A DNA stretch of 46,394 nt from Anaerolineales bacterium (GCA_016789305.1 JAEURJ010000004.1:1-46394); one strand, 5' to 3'; counted from the stretch's first letter, positions 30,316 through 39,393 are shown. The notes: generated from the letters alone by a model not told the origin. Program-made: numbers and translations.

Positions 30316-31260
30316 ATGAGCGCAATCTTACAAGTCCAAAATCTCGTCAAAAACTATGGTGATTTTAAAGCCGTTAAAGGCGTGTCATTTTCCATCGAGG
30401 AAGGTGAGATTTTCAGCCTGCTCGGTCCCAATGGCGCGGGGAAAACAACAACCATCTCCATTCTATCCACTTTATATATGCCCACTTCAGGCGACACAAC
30501 CATCGGCGGACATTCGATCACGAAAGACCCGATGGGGGTGCGCGGAATCATTGGCGTTGTTCCTCAGGATCTGGCATTGTACGAAGACCTGACCGCCCGC
30601 GAGAATTTGATCTTCTGGGGACAGATGTATAACTTGAGCGGAAAATCGCTCACCACGCGAGTGGACGAAGTACTTGAGCAGATCGGTTTGACCGATAAAG
30701 CCAAAGACAGAGTCAAAACTTATTCGGGCGGAATGAAGCGGCGTGTCAACATCGGCGTGGGACTGCTCCACAAGCCGCGTCTGCTGTTCATGGATGAGCC
30801 CACCGTCGGCATTGACCCACAGTCTCGCCGCGCAATTTTGGACACGGTGAAAGACCTCAACAATCAAGGTATGACATTGCTATACACCACTCATTATATG
30901 GAAGAAGCAGAAGAACTTTCCCACCGCGTCGGTATCATTGATCACGGCGAGATGATCGCGATCGGTACACAAAAGGAGCTTACCCAACAAGTTGGGGAGG
31001 CTGAAACATTGATCCTTCATATTGGTGAGAATGACGACTCAGAGGCTCTCGCCAAAACATTAAAGGATATTCAAGGCGTGCAACAAGCGACTGCTGTTGA
31101 CCATGAAGTCTCGGTGGTCTGCGACGAAGCCGAGGATGTGTTGGCGGCAGTGGTCACCAAGGCAAATGACCGTGGCATCAAGATCCGCTCGATCGATATC
31201 CGCGAGCCGAATCTTGAAGCAGTGTTTTTGCATCTAACGGGGCGCGCCTTGCGCGACTAA
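30316..31260 (+). CDS. ABC transporter ATP-binding protein, DrrA-like
   Basis: This 314-residue ATPase has Walker A GPNGAGKTTT (about 38-47), the Q-loop VVPQD, the signature YSGGMKRR, Walker B LLFMDEPTVGIDP and the H-loop TTHYMEEAEEL. A C-terminal domain follows (about 225-314) that ends IREPNLEAVFLHLTGRALRD, as in DrrA-type drug or polyketide exporters. GCAGGAG lies upstream of the start. The two permeases at 31330-33797 lie downstream on the same strand. Confidence 0.93.
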   Translation: MSAILQVQNLVKNYGDFKAVKGVSFSIEEGEIFSLLGPNGAGKTTTISILSTLYMPTSGDTTIGGHSITKDPMGVRGIIGVVPQDLALYEDLTARENLIFWGQMYNLSGKSLTTRVDEVLEQIGLTDKAKDRVKTYSGGMKRRVNIGVGLLHKPRLLFMDEPTVGIDPQSRRAILDTVKDLNNQGMTLLYTTHYMEEAEELSHRVGIIDHGEMIAIGTQKELTQQVGEAETLILHIGENDDSEALAKTLKDIQGVQQATAVDHEVSVVCDEAEDVLAAVVTKANDRGIKIRSIDIREPNLEAVFLHLTGRALRD

Positions 31261-31262
31261 GC

Positions 31263-31313
31263 GGAGTCCGACGACTCCAGTCGTCGGTGCAAAGTCAGGA
31301 GACTTTGCACTCC
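31263..31313. repeat. Three-way-junction palindromic element between ABC genes
   Basis: An outer GGAG/CTCC pair (31263-31266/31310-31313) encloses two perfect hairpins: CCGACGAC-TCCA-GTCGTCGG (31268-31287) and TGCAAAGTC-AGGA-GACTTTGCA (31288-31309). The 51-bp unit sits in the 69-bp gap between the DrrA-like ATPase and the first permease and looks like a REP-type element. It may attenuate or stabilise the operon mRNA. Confidence 0.7.
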
Positions 31314-31329
31314 AGAATAAGAGAATCCT

Positions 31330-32601
31330 ATGCTAAAAACTTTCCTCATCGGTATCAAAGATGTACGCCTCGCATTTCGTGACCGCGCTGCGCTGATCCT
31401 CATGCTGGCTGCGCCATTCGTGCTGACGATTGGTCTCGGTCTTGTTACGGGACGATTTAGCAGCAACACGAGCAGCGGGATTTCGGATATTCCCGTCATC
31501 ATCGTCAATTTGGATAATGATCAACTCGGCAACGCGTTAGCGGATGTCTTCAACTCGACAGACCTTGCCGATTTGCTGGAACCAACTACAGGGTCCGACT
31601 CCGAAGCGGCTCGCAAATCAATTGACGAAGATAAAGCCGCGGCAGTCGTCATCATCCCCGAAGGTTTCACAATCTCCATCATCCCGCAGCAAAGCGATTT
31701 TGCAAATGGGAATGTGGTGGCGGCAGACCCTGTAAAAATTGAAGTGTATGCCAATCCGTCACGCTCAACGGGCGCGGGCATTGTCAAAGCCATCGTGGAC
31801 GAATTTCTCAACCGCGTGGAAGAAGGGCGTATCAGCGACACGACATCGATTGAGCAACTCATGTTTAGCGGTAGGATCACGCCGCAGCAAGCCCTCGCTG
31901 CAGGTTCCGCAGCGAGTCTGGACAACCAAACCGCCTCCCCCGCAAGTACACTCGCTGTCAAAATAAATTCATCTACCGCGAACGGCGATGCTGTCAAGTT
32001 CGACGCGCTTGCATACATCGCGCCTGCCATGGCGTTGATGTTCCTGATGTACACCGTCAGCTACGGCGGGCGCTCGATCCTTGCCGAACGCGCGCAAGGC
32101 ACTTTGCCGCGCCTGCTCGTCTCACCGACCAACACTGCACAAATTTTGGGCGGCAAAGTGTTCGGCATCTTCTTGACTGGCACGGCGCAAATGTTAATTT
32201 TGATCGGCGCCTCCTCGCTGTTCTTTCAACTCAAATGGGGCGATCCGCTCGGCGTCATCGTGTTGGTGCTCGCGGCGGTCTTCGGCGCCACGGGCTGGGG
32301 CATGGTCATCACCGCAATCGCGCGCACATCCGCACAAGTAGCCAATATTGGAATGTCCATCACGTTGATCTTCGGCATTATGGGCGGAAGTTTTATCAAC
32401 CTCGAACAAATGCCATCCTTCGTGCAGATGTTCAGCAAGATCACGCCCAATGCCTGGGCATTGGATGGATTTACCACATTGGGACTCGGCGGGACATTGA
32501 CTGATCTTTCCGCGCCGATACTTGCTTTGGTCTCAATGGGCAGTATCTTATTTTTAGTTTCTGTCGCATTGTTCGGCAAAAAGAATTTGGTGCAGAAATG
32601 A
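31330..32601 (+). CDS. ABC-2 type permease 1
   Basis: This 423-residue membrane protein is a typical ABC-2/YhgE-type exporter subunit: TM1 at about 20-40 (LILMLAAPFVLTIGLGL), a large extracytoplasmic loop (about 45-225) with a NLDN/ELID-type region, then five TM segments (about 230-420) containing FLMYTVSYGGRSILAERAQG, TLPRLLVSPT and FINLEQMPSFVQMFSKITPN. Its stop overlaps the start of the next permease by 4 bp. It most likely pairs with the ATPase at 30316-31260. Confidence 0.9.
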   Translation: MLKTFLIGIKDVRLAFRDRAALILMLAAPFVLTIGLGLVTGRFSSNTSSGISDIPVIIVNLDNDQLGNALADVFNSTDLADLLEPTTGSDSEAARKSIDEDKAAAVVIIPEGFTISIIPQQSDFANGNVVAADPVKIEVYANPSRSTGAGIVKAIVDEFLNRVEEGRISDTTSIEQLMFSGRITPQQALAAGSAASLDNQTASPASTLAVKINSSTANGDAVKFDALAYIAPAMALMFLMYTVSYGGRSILAERAQGTLPRLLVSPTNTAQILGGKVFGIFLTGTAQMLILIGASSLFFQLKWGDPLGVIVLVLAAVFGATGWGMVITAIARTSAQVANIGMSITLIFGIMGGSFINLEQMPSFVQMFSKITPNAWALDGFTTLGLGGTLTDLSAPILALVSMGSILFLVSVALFGKKNLVQK

Positions 32602-33797
32602 AAAAAATATTTGCCATCATCTGGAAGGACGCCGTCGTCCGATTTGCAAGTTCATCGGAATTGATCTTCTTCATCATTCTGCCGCTCATCTTCACGTTCC
32701 TGCTCGCAGGCGGAACACCGAAAGCAGACGGCGGCGATACCCGCATACGGCTTATTGTCGTGGATCAAGCCAATACAACCATCTCAAAAGACATCATCGC
32801 CGAGTTGGATAAATCCACAGCGGTGAGACCCGAAACTCTGACTCTTGATGAAGCCGAAAGCCAGTTTGATTCGCGCCGCGCATCCGTTGTATTAATTCTC
32901 CCCGCTGGATTGGACTTGCAAGCCATTCAAGATGGAACGGCTCAAGTTGATTTCCGTCAACAGCCGAATAACTTAAACGCCACAGTAGCTGAACGCGCCG
33001 TGCAGACCGCCATCCGACAGGTCAGCAGTGCGATCAACGCCGCAACCAATGCAGTGAAAGAAGCAGAGAAGCAAGCGCCTTTTTCAACCGAAGCAGAACG
33101 CCAAGCCTATTTTGATGCATCACTGAAACTCGCTCAATCCATTCAAGCGGACGCGCCTGAACGCGTAACCGTTATTGAAGGCTCCACACCAGACAAAGTG
33201 ACTTACGATCCGCGCGCGAATGCATCCGCAGGGCAGCTTGTCACATGGGTGTTCATTCCGCTGTTTGGCATTTCCGCCATGTTTGCTTATGAAAGACAAC
33301 AAGGAACTCTGCGTCGCGTTTTAACAACCCCAACCAGCAAAGCCACATTCTTACTGGGAACCATTGCGGGGCAGGTTGTGATGGCGCTGATTCAAATGTC
33401 CTTGCTAATAATGTTTGGCGTCTTCGCCATGAAATTAAGTTGGGGACGTGACCCATTGGCGCTGTTCGTCATTCTGATCGCCGCCGCATTGGCAGCAGGC
33501 GCAATTGGGACCACAATGGGAACCTTCGTCAAAACCGAAGGTCAAGCCAGTGGACTAAGTATCATGATGGGCATGATCATGGCTCTCATGGGTGGCTGCT
33601 GGTATCCGCTGGAATTATTCCCCTCTGTTGTACAAAACATCGTTAAGATATTGCCAACGACCTGGGCTATGCAAGGATTGCTTACACTTGTTCTGCGCGG
33701 TGGCGGATTGGTCGACATCCTTCCCGCAGCAGGAGTCTTGCTCGGGTTTGCGGTGATTTTCTTTTCAATTGGTGTGCTGAGATTTAGGTACGAGTAG
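32598..33797 (+). CDS. ABC-2 type permease 2
   Basis: This 399-residue permease has the same layout as the one before it: TM1 at about 18-38 (ELIFFIILPLIFTFLLAGG), a long extracytoplasmic loop (about 40-205) and five C-terminal TM segments with FIPLFGISAMFAYERQQGTL RRVLTTPTSKATFLLG and GGCWYPLELFPSVVQNIVKI. The two permeases are probably the halves of one heterodimer. It is the last gene of operon A; a terminator-like hairpin follows at 34017-34053. Confidence 0.9.
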   Translation: MKKIFAIIWKDAVVRFASSSELIFFIILPLIFTFLLAGGTPKADGGDTRIRLIVVDQANTTISKDIIAELDKSTAVRPETLTLDEAESQFDSRRASVVLILPAGLDLQAIQDGTAQVDFRQQPNNLNATVAERAVQTAIRQVSSAINAATNAVKEAEKQAPFSTEAERQAYFDASLKLAQSIQADAPERVTVIEGSTPDKVTYDPRANASAGQLVTWVFIPLFGISAMFAYERQQGTLRRVLTTPTSKATFLLGTIAGQVVMALIQMSLLIMFGVFAMKLSWGRDPLALFVILIAAALAAGAIGTTMGTFVKTEGQASGLSIMMGMIMALMGGCWYPLELFPSVVQNIVKILPTTWAMQGLLTLVLRGGGLVDILPAAGVLLGFAVIFFSIGVLRFRYE

Positions 33798-34016
33798 TTC
33801 TTAACACAGAAAGTGGTTGCAGCTGATTGCCCTCCTGTGCTGGCTACTTGGGTCATCCGCCAGGTTTTTGACGGGAATTTCGCCAATCTATCGCTGAGGT
33901 TTTTAGACAAGGTTTATGGATTAAGGTTGTATTCGTCTCCCCCTGTAATACCTCCGACCTACTTTTGCACCTGTACAAAATGCTTATACTCAAGAAGAAA
34001 GGTGGTTAAATAAACT

Positions 34017-34053
34017 AAAGACGATGGAGTTTTATCTCCACCGCCTTTGGTTT
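34017..34053. terminator. Likely terminator of operon A
   Basis: AAAGACGATGGAG and CTCCACCGCCTTT pair with two mismatches around a TTTTAT loop, followed by GGTTTTG. The T-tract is weak, so confidence is moderate. Confidence 0.5.
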
Positions 34054-34140
34054 TGACCTAATTACCAACCATTTTTTATTGAAAACTGTTCAAAAAGTTG
34101 TGAATTCCCGCCGCCTACGTGCCGCCTACGTTCGTAACCT

Positions 34141-34190
34141 GAACTTATACCCGTATGCCAGATTTGTACCCCGCCGGACAGATCCGATTG
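34141..34190 (+). repeat. 50-bp direct repeat, right copy
   Basis: It matches 21905-21954 at 46 of 50 positions and is in the same orientation. A tandem GCCGCCTACGT pair stands just upstream (34110-34131), but nothing comparable is adjacent to the left copy. Confidence 0.75.
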
Positions 34191-34227
34191 TGATTATGAG
34201 GAACAAAACAACAGGTATTGACAATAT

Positions 34228-34725
34228 CTATAATAACAAATGTACTAAAGATCCGGAAATGTACAAACCGAATCCAAATACAATGTGGTTAATCACGCTG
34301 CGAAGCCTTGCTCGTGCAGGATTTGATGATTTTGAAGCGGCGACTCCTAGCCCAAAGGCAGGCTGCATGACGAAGAATGGCGCAGAAACGGTGATTATTC
34401 CAAAGATGAGCGTTGGGGCTAGCGTGAGATGCTGAAGCCAATCCATGCCTGTGAATGAAAGAAAAGTTGTGGCAAACATGATGCCAATCAAGTAATGTGC
34501 AATCCACCCACCTACACATTCCGCGCTTTTCGGTGGTGCAGAGTTGATATTAGAATGTCGAAAGATTCCTTCTGGCATATATAGAAGCCAGCGTCCAACG
34601 AGGCAGAAGTTCGATGGAGTGATCTTGAAAGCATATTTAAGAAACAGCCCCCAAAGATCAAAGGTCAACGTTGCGCCAATCCCAATAAAGATGGGGCTTA
34701 GGAAGTAGAGTATCGAATTATACAT
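34228..34725 (-). CDS. DUF2938 membrane protein (copy 2)
   Basis: This 165-residue paralogue of 27251-27748 shares FIGIGATLTFDLWGLFLKY (13-31), NFCLVGRWLLYMPEGIFRHSNINSAP (39-64), GGWIAHYLIGI and MQPAFGLGVAAS in the same order, with about four TM segments. It is the last gene of operon B, starting 1 nt after the CPBP gene stop. Function is unknown. Confidence 0.82.
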   Translation of the reverse strand: MYNSILYFLSPIFIGIGATLTFDLWGLFLKYAFKITPSNFCLVGRWLLYMPEGIFRHSNINSAPPKSAECVGGWIAHYLIGIMFATTFLSFTGMDWLQHLTLAPTLIFGIITVSAPFFVMQPAFGLGVAASKSSNPARARLRSVINHIVFGFGLYISGSLVHLLL

Positions 34726-34726
34726 C

Positions 34727-35551
34727 TTAGTTTTTTTGCTTTCTCGTATAGAGTAAGAGTAAAGTAATCACAACACAGAATAATCCGGGAAGGCTGGCTT
34801 CGAGCCCGAACTGACGGCCTGTCAGCCATGCTGGAGCATCACTAAAAACAGGGATTAATAAACCCGATTGCTCCGTGCCACTCACGCCAAAGCCAAGGAC
34901 ACCGCCTTGGACAAAGTTCGCCATGAAATGTAGCCCAAGAGGCATTGCCAAACTTTTTGTCTGGATAAATGCCAAACCGAATAGGATCGATGCGAGAAAA
35001 ATGTTAACACCCGCCATCACCTTGACGCTGCCGGTCATGCCGGGATTATTCAAGTGTGTCAGAAGAAAATAGGCGGCTATGATTAATTGGGCTGACCATT
35101 GTCCCAATCCAGAGATCAGGCGTTGAAAGATAAATCCCCGGAAGAGCAATTCCTCTGCGATTGCCACTTCAGCGAAAAGTAATAAACTCGGCAAGAGGAT
35201 TGAAGCATTTTCGGGATTCCATTGCCAGCGGACCCAACCGAAGATTCCCAAAATCAACGCAGGGATCAACATGAGTGCGGAACCGATCAAGCCGCCTGCA
35301 CACAGTTCTTTGATCCAACGCCAATTTAACATGCCAAATAGGTCAGCCAGTGGTTTTCGTCGCATCCATTGAGCGGTCGAAGTGGCGATCATTACGATCA
35401 TGGCTTGTACACCAATGGGGACTTCCATATTGTTTTGCTGTGCTGAGATTATTGCCGGGATAAGCAAAGCGGCAAGCACCAGAAAAAATATCAGGATCCA
35501 CCAGCCATTGCGAAGCTGTTGGTCGGAATTTAGAAATGGACTGAAGGTCAT
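34727..35551 (-). CDS. CPBP family intramembrane glutamic endopeptidase
   Basis: This 274-residue membrane protein has about seven or eight TM segments and the CPBP (CAAX protease/bacteriocin-processing) motifs: EELLFRG with Glu133, Glu134 and Arg138 (EExxxR), a TM with a following LLTHLNNPG His, and GLHFMANF with a His. The family includes Rce1-like prenyl endopeptidases and bacteriocin-immunity proteins. Its natural substrate is unknown. The start at 35551 is chosen because AGGAAAG precedes MTFSPFLNS; an upstream ATG at 35593 has no ribosome-binding site. Confidence 0.85.
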   Translation of the reverse strand: MTFSPFLNSDQQLRNGWWILIFFLVLAALLIPAIISAQQNNMEVPIGVQAMIVMIATSTAQWMRRKPLADLFGMLNWRWIKELCAGGLIGSALMLIPALILGIFGWVRWQWNPENASILLPSLLLFAEVAIAEELLFRGFIFQRLISGLGQWSAQLIIAAYFLLTHLNNPGMTGSVKVMAGVNIFLASILFGLAFIQTKSLAMPLGLHFMANFVQGGVLGFGVSGTEQSGLLIPVFSDAPAWLTGRQFGLEASLPGLFCVVITLLLLYTRKQKN

Positions 35552-35634
35552 AGACTTTCCTATCTGTTTGCGGATCGATTGAAAAACTACCACTTATTTT
35601 GAAGCCAAATATCGAGCGGGTATCGTATTTATGG

Positions 35635-36651
35635 TTATTGCATTTTTTCTTTAAAGAACATGATGATGCTGGCATTCATATCCATATGAAAAGCCTTCCT
35701 ATCGAACTGCCCCTCATCGGAGCAAATTGCCGAAGGCGCGAGAAAGCTACAGGGTGTGAGGAACGAAAAATGACCTGCCCCAGAAACTGAGTGAAACTCA
35801 ACCGAGGAGCCCAATGCTTCCCGAACCAGTTTGGTGTTTGTGGCATACGGAACGTTGATGTCGTTATCAGCACTCCAAAGTTGAATTGGCACATGCACAG
35901 TATCAAGTCCATGTGGAACAAATGTGAATCCCAGCCCCGGTGCTGCCACGACCGCTGCCTTAATTCTCAAGTCGGGCAGAAAATCTTTTTCCATTGTCGC
36001 TGAATCGGCATTTAGCAGTGGGGAGTTGACGGACTGTAGCAGATCGCAAACAATTTCAGGTGACTCGGCACAATGTTTCGCTATGATGCGAAGGTCTGGC
36101 TGACCACCAATGGCTGTCAATACTGTAAATCCACCCGCCGAGAGCCCGTAAGCGCCGATACGTTCCGGGTCGATATGATCATGATATTCCCAATTGTCGA
36201 GTATGTAATCAATTGCACTATGGATTTCTTCATTGCGTTGTGTTAACCAAGAGACTGAGCCAACGGCACTTTGGTCAGCATAGTTATCACCACTATGCAT
36301 GGGTGCTACGACTACATAACCAGCGTTCGCAAGTGCAAGTGCCAGGTCGGCGTGACTTGCAGGTCCACCGCCGTTTCCATGTGAGATGATTATTAATGGC
36401 AAATCATTTCCTGAAATTGGGGCATTGCGGGCCACATCCATCAGCATGATGCTCAACAATGTCGGCTTGGGTTGTGCCTGTGTTGGATACCACACGCCAG
36501 CGGAAAAGGGATATCCGTCTGCGCCTTGTATCTTAATTAGCTCGAATCCCACAGGATTCTCTGTTCTTAATGCGGTTGACATTGCATAGCGTACGAGCCC
36601 ATAACCTAGTATTGCGATAACAATGAGTATCCCAACAATCCATTTCATCAT
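35635..36651 (-). CDS. Membrane-anchored alpha/beta hydrolase
   Basis: This 338-residue hydrolase has an N-terminal TM or signal anchor ([20 protein letters not shown]), then an alpha/beta fold resembling PAF-acetylhydrolase or dienelactone hydrolase-type esterases. The catalytic triad is visible: Ser171 in GLSAGG, an acid near Asp262/Asp264 in SADNDINVP, and His294 in SGAGHFSFL. HGNGGGPASH (about 91-100) probably forms the oxyanion hole. The catalytic domain is predicted outside the membrane. The start overlaps the preceding DQxALHG gene by 4 bp. The substrate could be a lipid or ester, but is not evident. Confidence 0.85.
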   Translation of the reverse strand: MMKWIVGILIVIAILGYGLVRYAMSTALRTENPVGFELIKIQGADGYPFSAGVWYPTQAQPKPTLLSIMLMDVARNAPISGNDLPLIIISHGNGGGPASHADLALALANAGYVVVAPMHSGDNYADQSAVGSVSWLTQRNEEIHSAIDYILDNWEYHDHIDPERIGAYGLSAGGFTVLTAIGGQPDLRIIAKHCAESPEIVCDLLQSVNSPLLNADSATMEKDFLPDLRIKAAVVAAPGLGFTFVPHGLDTVHVPIQLWSADNDINVPYATNTKLVREALGSSVEFHSVSGAGHFSFLTPCSFLAPSAICSDEGQFDRKAFHMDMNASIIMFFKEKMQ

Positions 36652-36959
36652 TTTTTTCTCCTTTTTGATCGCTTCGGCTTAATTGAATTGGTTGATATTT
36701 TCATCTCTACATGTTTGGGTTCAACCTGATTTACAGCAAGCAATGGCATTCCCAGGTCACGGATTTTTTTCAAGATGCCATGTAATGCAGACTGGTCGAT
36801 AACAGGTCCACTTAAGAGTGTGTTCCCATCTTCTTCCAATACGATGGTCAACCCATCAAACCAGCCTGCCCATTGCTGACCCAGATGTCCTTTGATCCTG
36901 ATGTGAAAGACCTTCGGGACATCCGGGTCGCTCCCCAAATCAATTTCATTTGGCATCAT
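36648..36959 (-). CDS. Conserved ~100-aa protein with DQxALHG motif (copy 2)
   Basis: This 103-residue paralogue of 26946-27254 carries [20 protein letters not shown] (16-35), a GNTLLSG strand-turn and [22 protein letters not shown]. It ends in a basic tail ([10 protein letters not shown]). It is coupled on both sides by 4-bp overlaps: upstream to the oxidoreductase and downstream to the hydrolase. It is the strongest shared marker of the two operons. Confidence 0.85.
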   Translation of the reverse strand: MMPNEIDLGSDPDVPKVFHIRIKGHLGQQWAGWFDGLTIVLEEDGNTLLSGPVIDQSALHGILKKIRDLGMPLLAVNQVEPKHVEMKISTNSIKPKRSKRRKK

Positions 36960-37867
36960 TGCACCCTAATGACGATGTTCCCTTTTTTTCGTCCCGTATC
37001 CATGTAGCGGTGAGCTTCGGTCATTTTTTCAAGCGGATAGCATCGGTCAATGACCGCTTTGATCTCGCCCTTCTCGATCAAGCCTTTGATGAAAATCAAG
37101 TTATCCATGTTTTCTTTTGTGTCCAGTTTTGCCATCGACACATAGGTTCCGTTCGGCGCGAGGACTTTCGAGTATTGAGATTTTGGGAATTTGGCAACGG
37201 TATCGAAGATCACGTCATAGCGCTGTTCCACGGCTGAGAAATCTTCTTTTGTGTAGTCGATAACATGATCGGCGCCTAGCGATTTCACCAACTCCAGATT
37301 GGATGTGCTGCATACCCCGGTCACTTCCGCGCCGAAGTACTTTGCCAACTGGATGGTGTACGTACCGACACTTCCAGAAGCGCCGTAGATGAGAACTTTT
37401 TGTCCGCTCTGAATGTTTCCTTTGCGGAGTAGGCGCAGGGCAGTGGTCGCGCCGATGGGGAGGGCTGCTGCTTCCTCGTAGGTCAAGTTGGCTGGCTTGA
37501 TCGCCATCATTGCCTTCTCGGGCAGGGATTTGTATTCGGCATAGCCGCCAAAATTCTCGGTCAGGGTGGAGGCGAAGACCTGGTCACCGACCTTGAAACG
37601 GGTCACATCTTTGCCGACTGCTTCCACTACGCCCGCAAGTTCAGAGCCGAAGATCGGTTGTCTGGGTTTTGTGATGCCCAGCGCGAGGCGGGCAGGGATC
37701 CATACTGCGGCAGGGACGCTGAAACTTCGCATTCGGAAATCCGCGGCGGTGACGGTGGTTGCGTGAACCTTGACCAGAATCTCATTATCTTTGGGCGTTG
37801 GTTTTTGGACTTCCTGGAGTTGAAGTACTTCCGGTCCGCCGTATTGGGTTGCTACAATTGCTTTCAT
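36956..37867 (-). CDS. Quinone oxidoreductase-like MDR protein
   Basis: This 303-residue medium-chain dehydrogenase/reductase opens [17 protein letters not shown]. It has a GroES-like domain (about 25-120) and a Rossmann domain with [21 protein letters not shown] (about 151-171), and no catalytic or structural zinc Cys sets. This matches NADPH-dependent quinone oxidoreductases and related enone reductases, which remove reactive quinones or carbonyls. It is in operon B between DUF2306 and the DQxALHG gene, with a 4-bp overlap to the latter. Operon A keeps only its first codons (26886-26942). Confidence 0.9.
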   Translation of the reverse strand: MKAIVATQYGGPEVLQLQEVQKPTPKDNEILVKVHATTVTAADFRMRSFSVPAAVWIPARLALGITKPRQPIFGSELAGVVEAVGKDVTRFKVGDQVFASTLTENFGGYAEYKSLPEKAMMAIKPANLTYEEAAALPIGATTALRLLRKGNIQSGQKVLIYGASGSVGTYTIQLAKYFGAEVTGVCSTSNLELVKSLGADHVIDYTKEDFSAVEQRYDVIFDTVAKFPKSQYSKVLAPNGTYVSMAKLDTKENMDNLIFIKGLIEKGEIKAVIDRCYPLEKMTEAHRYMDTGRKKGNIVIRVQ

Positions 37868-37921
37868 TTTAAGACTCCTTATTTTCTAAATATTAAGTGA
37901 ACTTGATATCAATATTCAAAT

Positions 37922-38605
37922 CTATGCTATGCGGGTTTGCCTGGTTGTACCCTTGCGGATACTCCATTCAGCCACGGCAAGATTGATCACCCAAGCTGCG
38001 CCATGCAACAACGCGTTTTGAAATTCATTGGGTATGCCGAAGACCAGTGCACCGAACATACCCGTGAATACCTGCGTGCCTGCACCAAGACCGATTGCGT
38101 AAGCGCGTGTCATCCAAGCCTGGTGTTGATCAACATCCTTCCGTAGGATGGCGAGGTATCCCAAGATGATCGAGAGAACCATGCCAGTTCCGAACAGGAG
38201 CCGAAAGGCATACAGCAGGTTGCTTACGCCTTCCTGGCGGGGATAGAACACGGTCATCCATAACGCTGAAAGCCCAACGAGAAGTCCAACTGGAACCAGA
38301 AACCTGCCAACCCAACGATGCCACTTACTTCCGCGCTGCCAAAGGCTGCCCACGAACTGGAGCGCGCCAAGCAGGACATAGACCGCAGATGCAATAATGT
38401 GAATAATCACAGGCGAGGGAGAGGCAAAGAAGCGCGCGTTGTCTGGGGTGATCTCAGCGCCGCTTGCCAATTCGTTCAAGCGTAACGCGCCAAAAATCAG
38501 GGGAATGATGCTGAGGAGGATCAGTCCGACGGGCACCCACCACGATATTTGAGTTTTTCTTGCAGGTGCTTTGATTTGACTTGTATTTTGAATGATCGCT
38601 TTCAT
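37922..38605 (-). CDS. DUF2306 family membrane protein
   Basis: This 227-residue membrane protein has about six TM segments and matches DUF2306. Visible family features are the HRWVGR segment (about 96-101), the DxxQHQAWMTRAYAIGLGAGTQVF loop and TM (about 158-180), and the paired His and Arg in that region. DUF2306 proteins are cytochrome b561-like in some descriptions, but their function is not established. An AAGGAG site lies upstream of the start. The gene follows the 38637-39314 gene by 31 nt. Confidence 0.8.
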   Translation of the reverse strand: MKAIIQNTSQIKAPARKTQISWWVPVGLILLSIIPLIFGALRLNELASGAEITPDNARFFASPSPVIIHIIASAVYVLLGALQFVGSLWQRGSKWHRWVGRFLVPVGLLVGLSALWMTVFYPRQEGVSNLLYAFRLLFGTGMVLSIILGYLAILRKDVDQHQAWMTRAYAIGLGAGTQVFTGMFGALVFGIPNEFQNALLHGAAWVINLAVAEWSIRKGTTRQTRIA

Positions 38606-38636
38606 TTCTAAACTCCTTGGAAATATTTGTTAGTAC

Positions 38637-39314
38637 TCAGGCGACACTGCCTGGTTCCTGTGAAACGACTCTCTGATCAAGCAAGGATTCAGACAGTTTC
38701 TCTCGTCGTTCGGAAAAGAGGGCGTACCCCAGCCAGACCATAGCAGCCCCTATCGGTATCGATGTCAACTGGACGAGCTGATATGGAAGCAGGGTAAACA
38801 TGGTGCCCGCCAAAGGTCCTGATATGGCAAACAGGGCAGCCGCCCCGCGCGGCAGGATGCGAGCGCGGAACGCAGCCATGCCAAATAGCAGGGAGCCGAG
38901 AACATACAGTATGGATGCGAGCGAATACACGTTTGTGAGGCTGCCAAGGTTCGTGGGGACACCAGTCCCATTTGACAACTGCAATGCGCTTTCTACAAAC
39001 GTTGGCGCTGTGGTTGTCAACAGTGGCAGGACTGTAGGTTCGATGAAAGAAATGCACATCTGAACTGCATAATAGATGGTTAGCAAAAGATAGCCAGCCA
39101 AGCCCTGCCAACCGGTTTCTTCCACTTGCCTTGCGTAAAGTCCTGTAATACCGAGCAGACCAAAGATCGATATGGAGGTCTTGAAGGAAGTGATAATGAT
39201 GAATGTGCCGGTATTGATAGACGGATGGGTCGGTTGAATAGCCGTGAAAATAATCCCTGCCACCATGGCGGATAAACCTGCCCAACGGATGAGTTTCGGG
39301 GTTGTCACTTTCAT
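38637..39314 (-). CDS. Six-TM membrane protein, GLYARQ family (operon B)
   Basis: This 225-residue paralogue of 25273-25962 carries LIRWAGLSAMVAGIIF (about 8-23), TFIIITSFKTSISIFG, GLYARQVEETGW (61-72) and FRARILPRGAAALFAISGPL, and about six TM segments. It is the first gene of operon B. The start at 39314 has AAAAGGAG 6 nt upstream; an upstream in-frame ATG lies inside the leader. The gene ends PGSVA stop, whose DNA resembles part of the shared leader. Confidence 0.8.
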   Translation of the reverse strand: MKVTTPKLIRWAGLSAMVAGIIFTAIQPTHPSINTGTFIIITSFKTSISIFGLLGITGLYARQVEETGWQGLAGYLLLTIYYAVQMCISFIEPTVLPLLTTTAPTFVESALQLSNGTGVPTNLGSLTNVYSLASILYVLGSLLFGMAAFRARILPRGAAALFAISGPLAGTMFTLLPYQLVQLTSIPIGAAMVWLGYALFSERREKLSESLLDQRVVSQEPGSVA

Positions 39315-39393
39315 TTTTTCTCCTTTTGAACCAATAAGATAAGTGTCTGAGATTGACACCCGGCGTTACCGCCTGTTGTGTTCGATTGAAGAC
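39315..39393 (-). ncRNA. Shared structured 5' leader, copy B
   Basis: On the minus strand the leader has TCGAAC near its 5' end and GGTTCAA (39326-39332) next to AAAAGGAG, with hairpin 1 (GGCG-GTAA-CGCC, 39362-39373) and hairpin 2 (GTGTC…GACAC, 39343-39359). In hairpin 1 copy C has GGCA/TGCC where B has GGCG/CGCC, a compensatory pair change. The closing helix of copy B has one mismatch. Confidence 0.5.

Larger units (their letters stand above)
33798..34227. other. Intergenic spacer between converging operons
   Basis: About 430 bases between the last ABC permease (+) and DUF2938 copy 2 (-). It holds the terminator at 34017-34053, a tandem GCCGCCTACGT pair (34110-34120 and 34121-34131) and the right copy of the 50-bp direct repeat (34141-34190). 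No supported gene. Confidence 0.5.

Noticed and set aside
34079..34435. ORF on + strand covering the right 50-bp repeat
   Set aside because: It runs antisense through the DUF2938 gene and shows no ribosome-binding site or recognisable domain. The part over the repeat can be translated in both copies, but the substitutions are not mostly silent.
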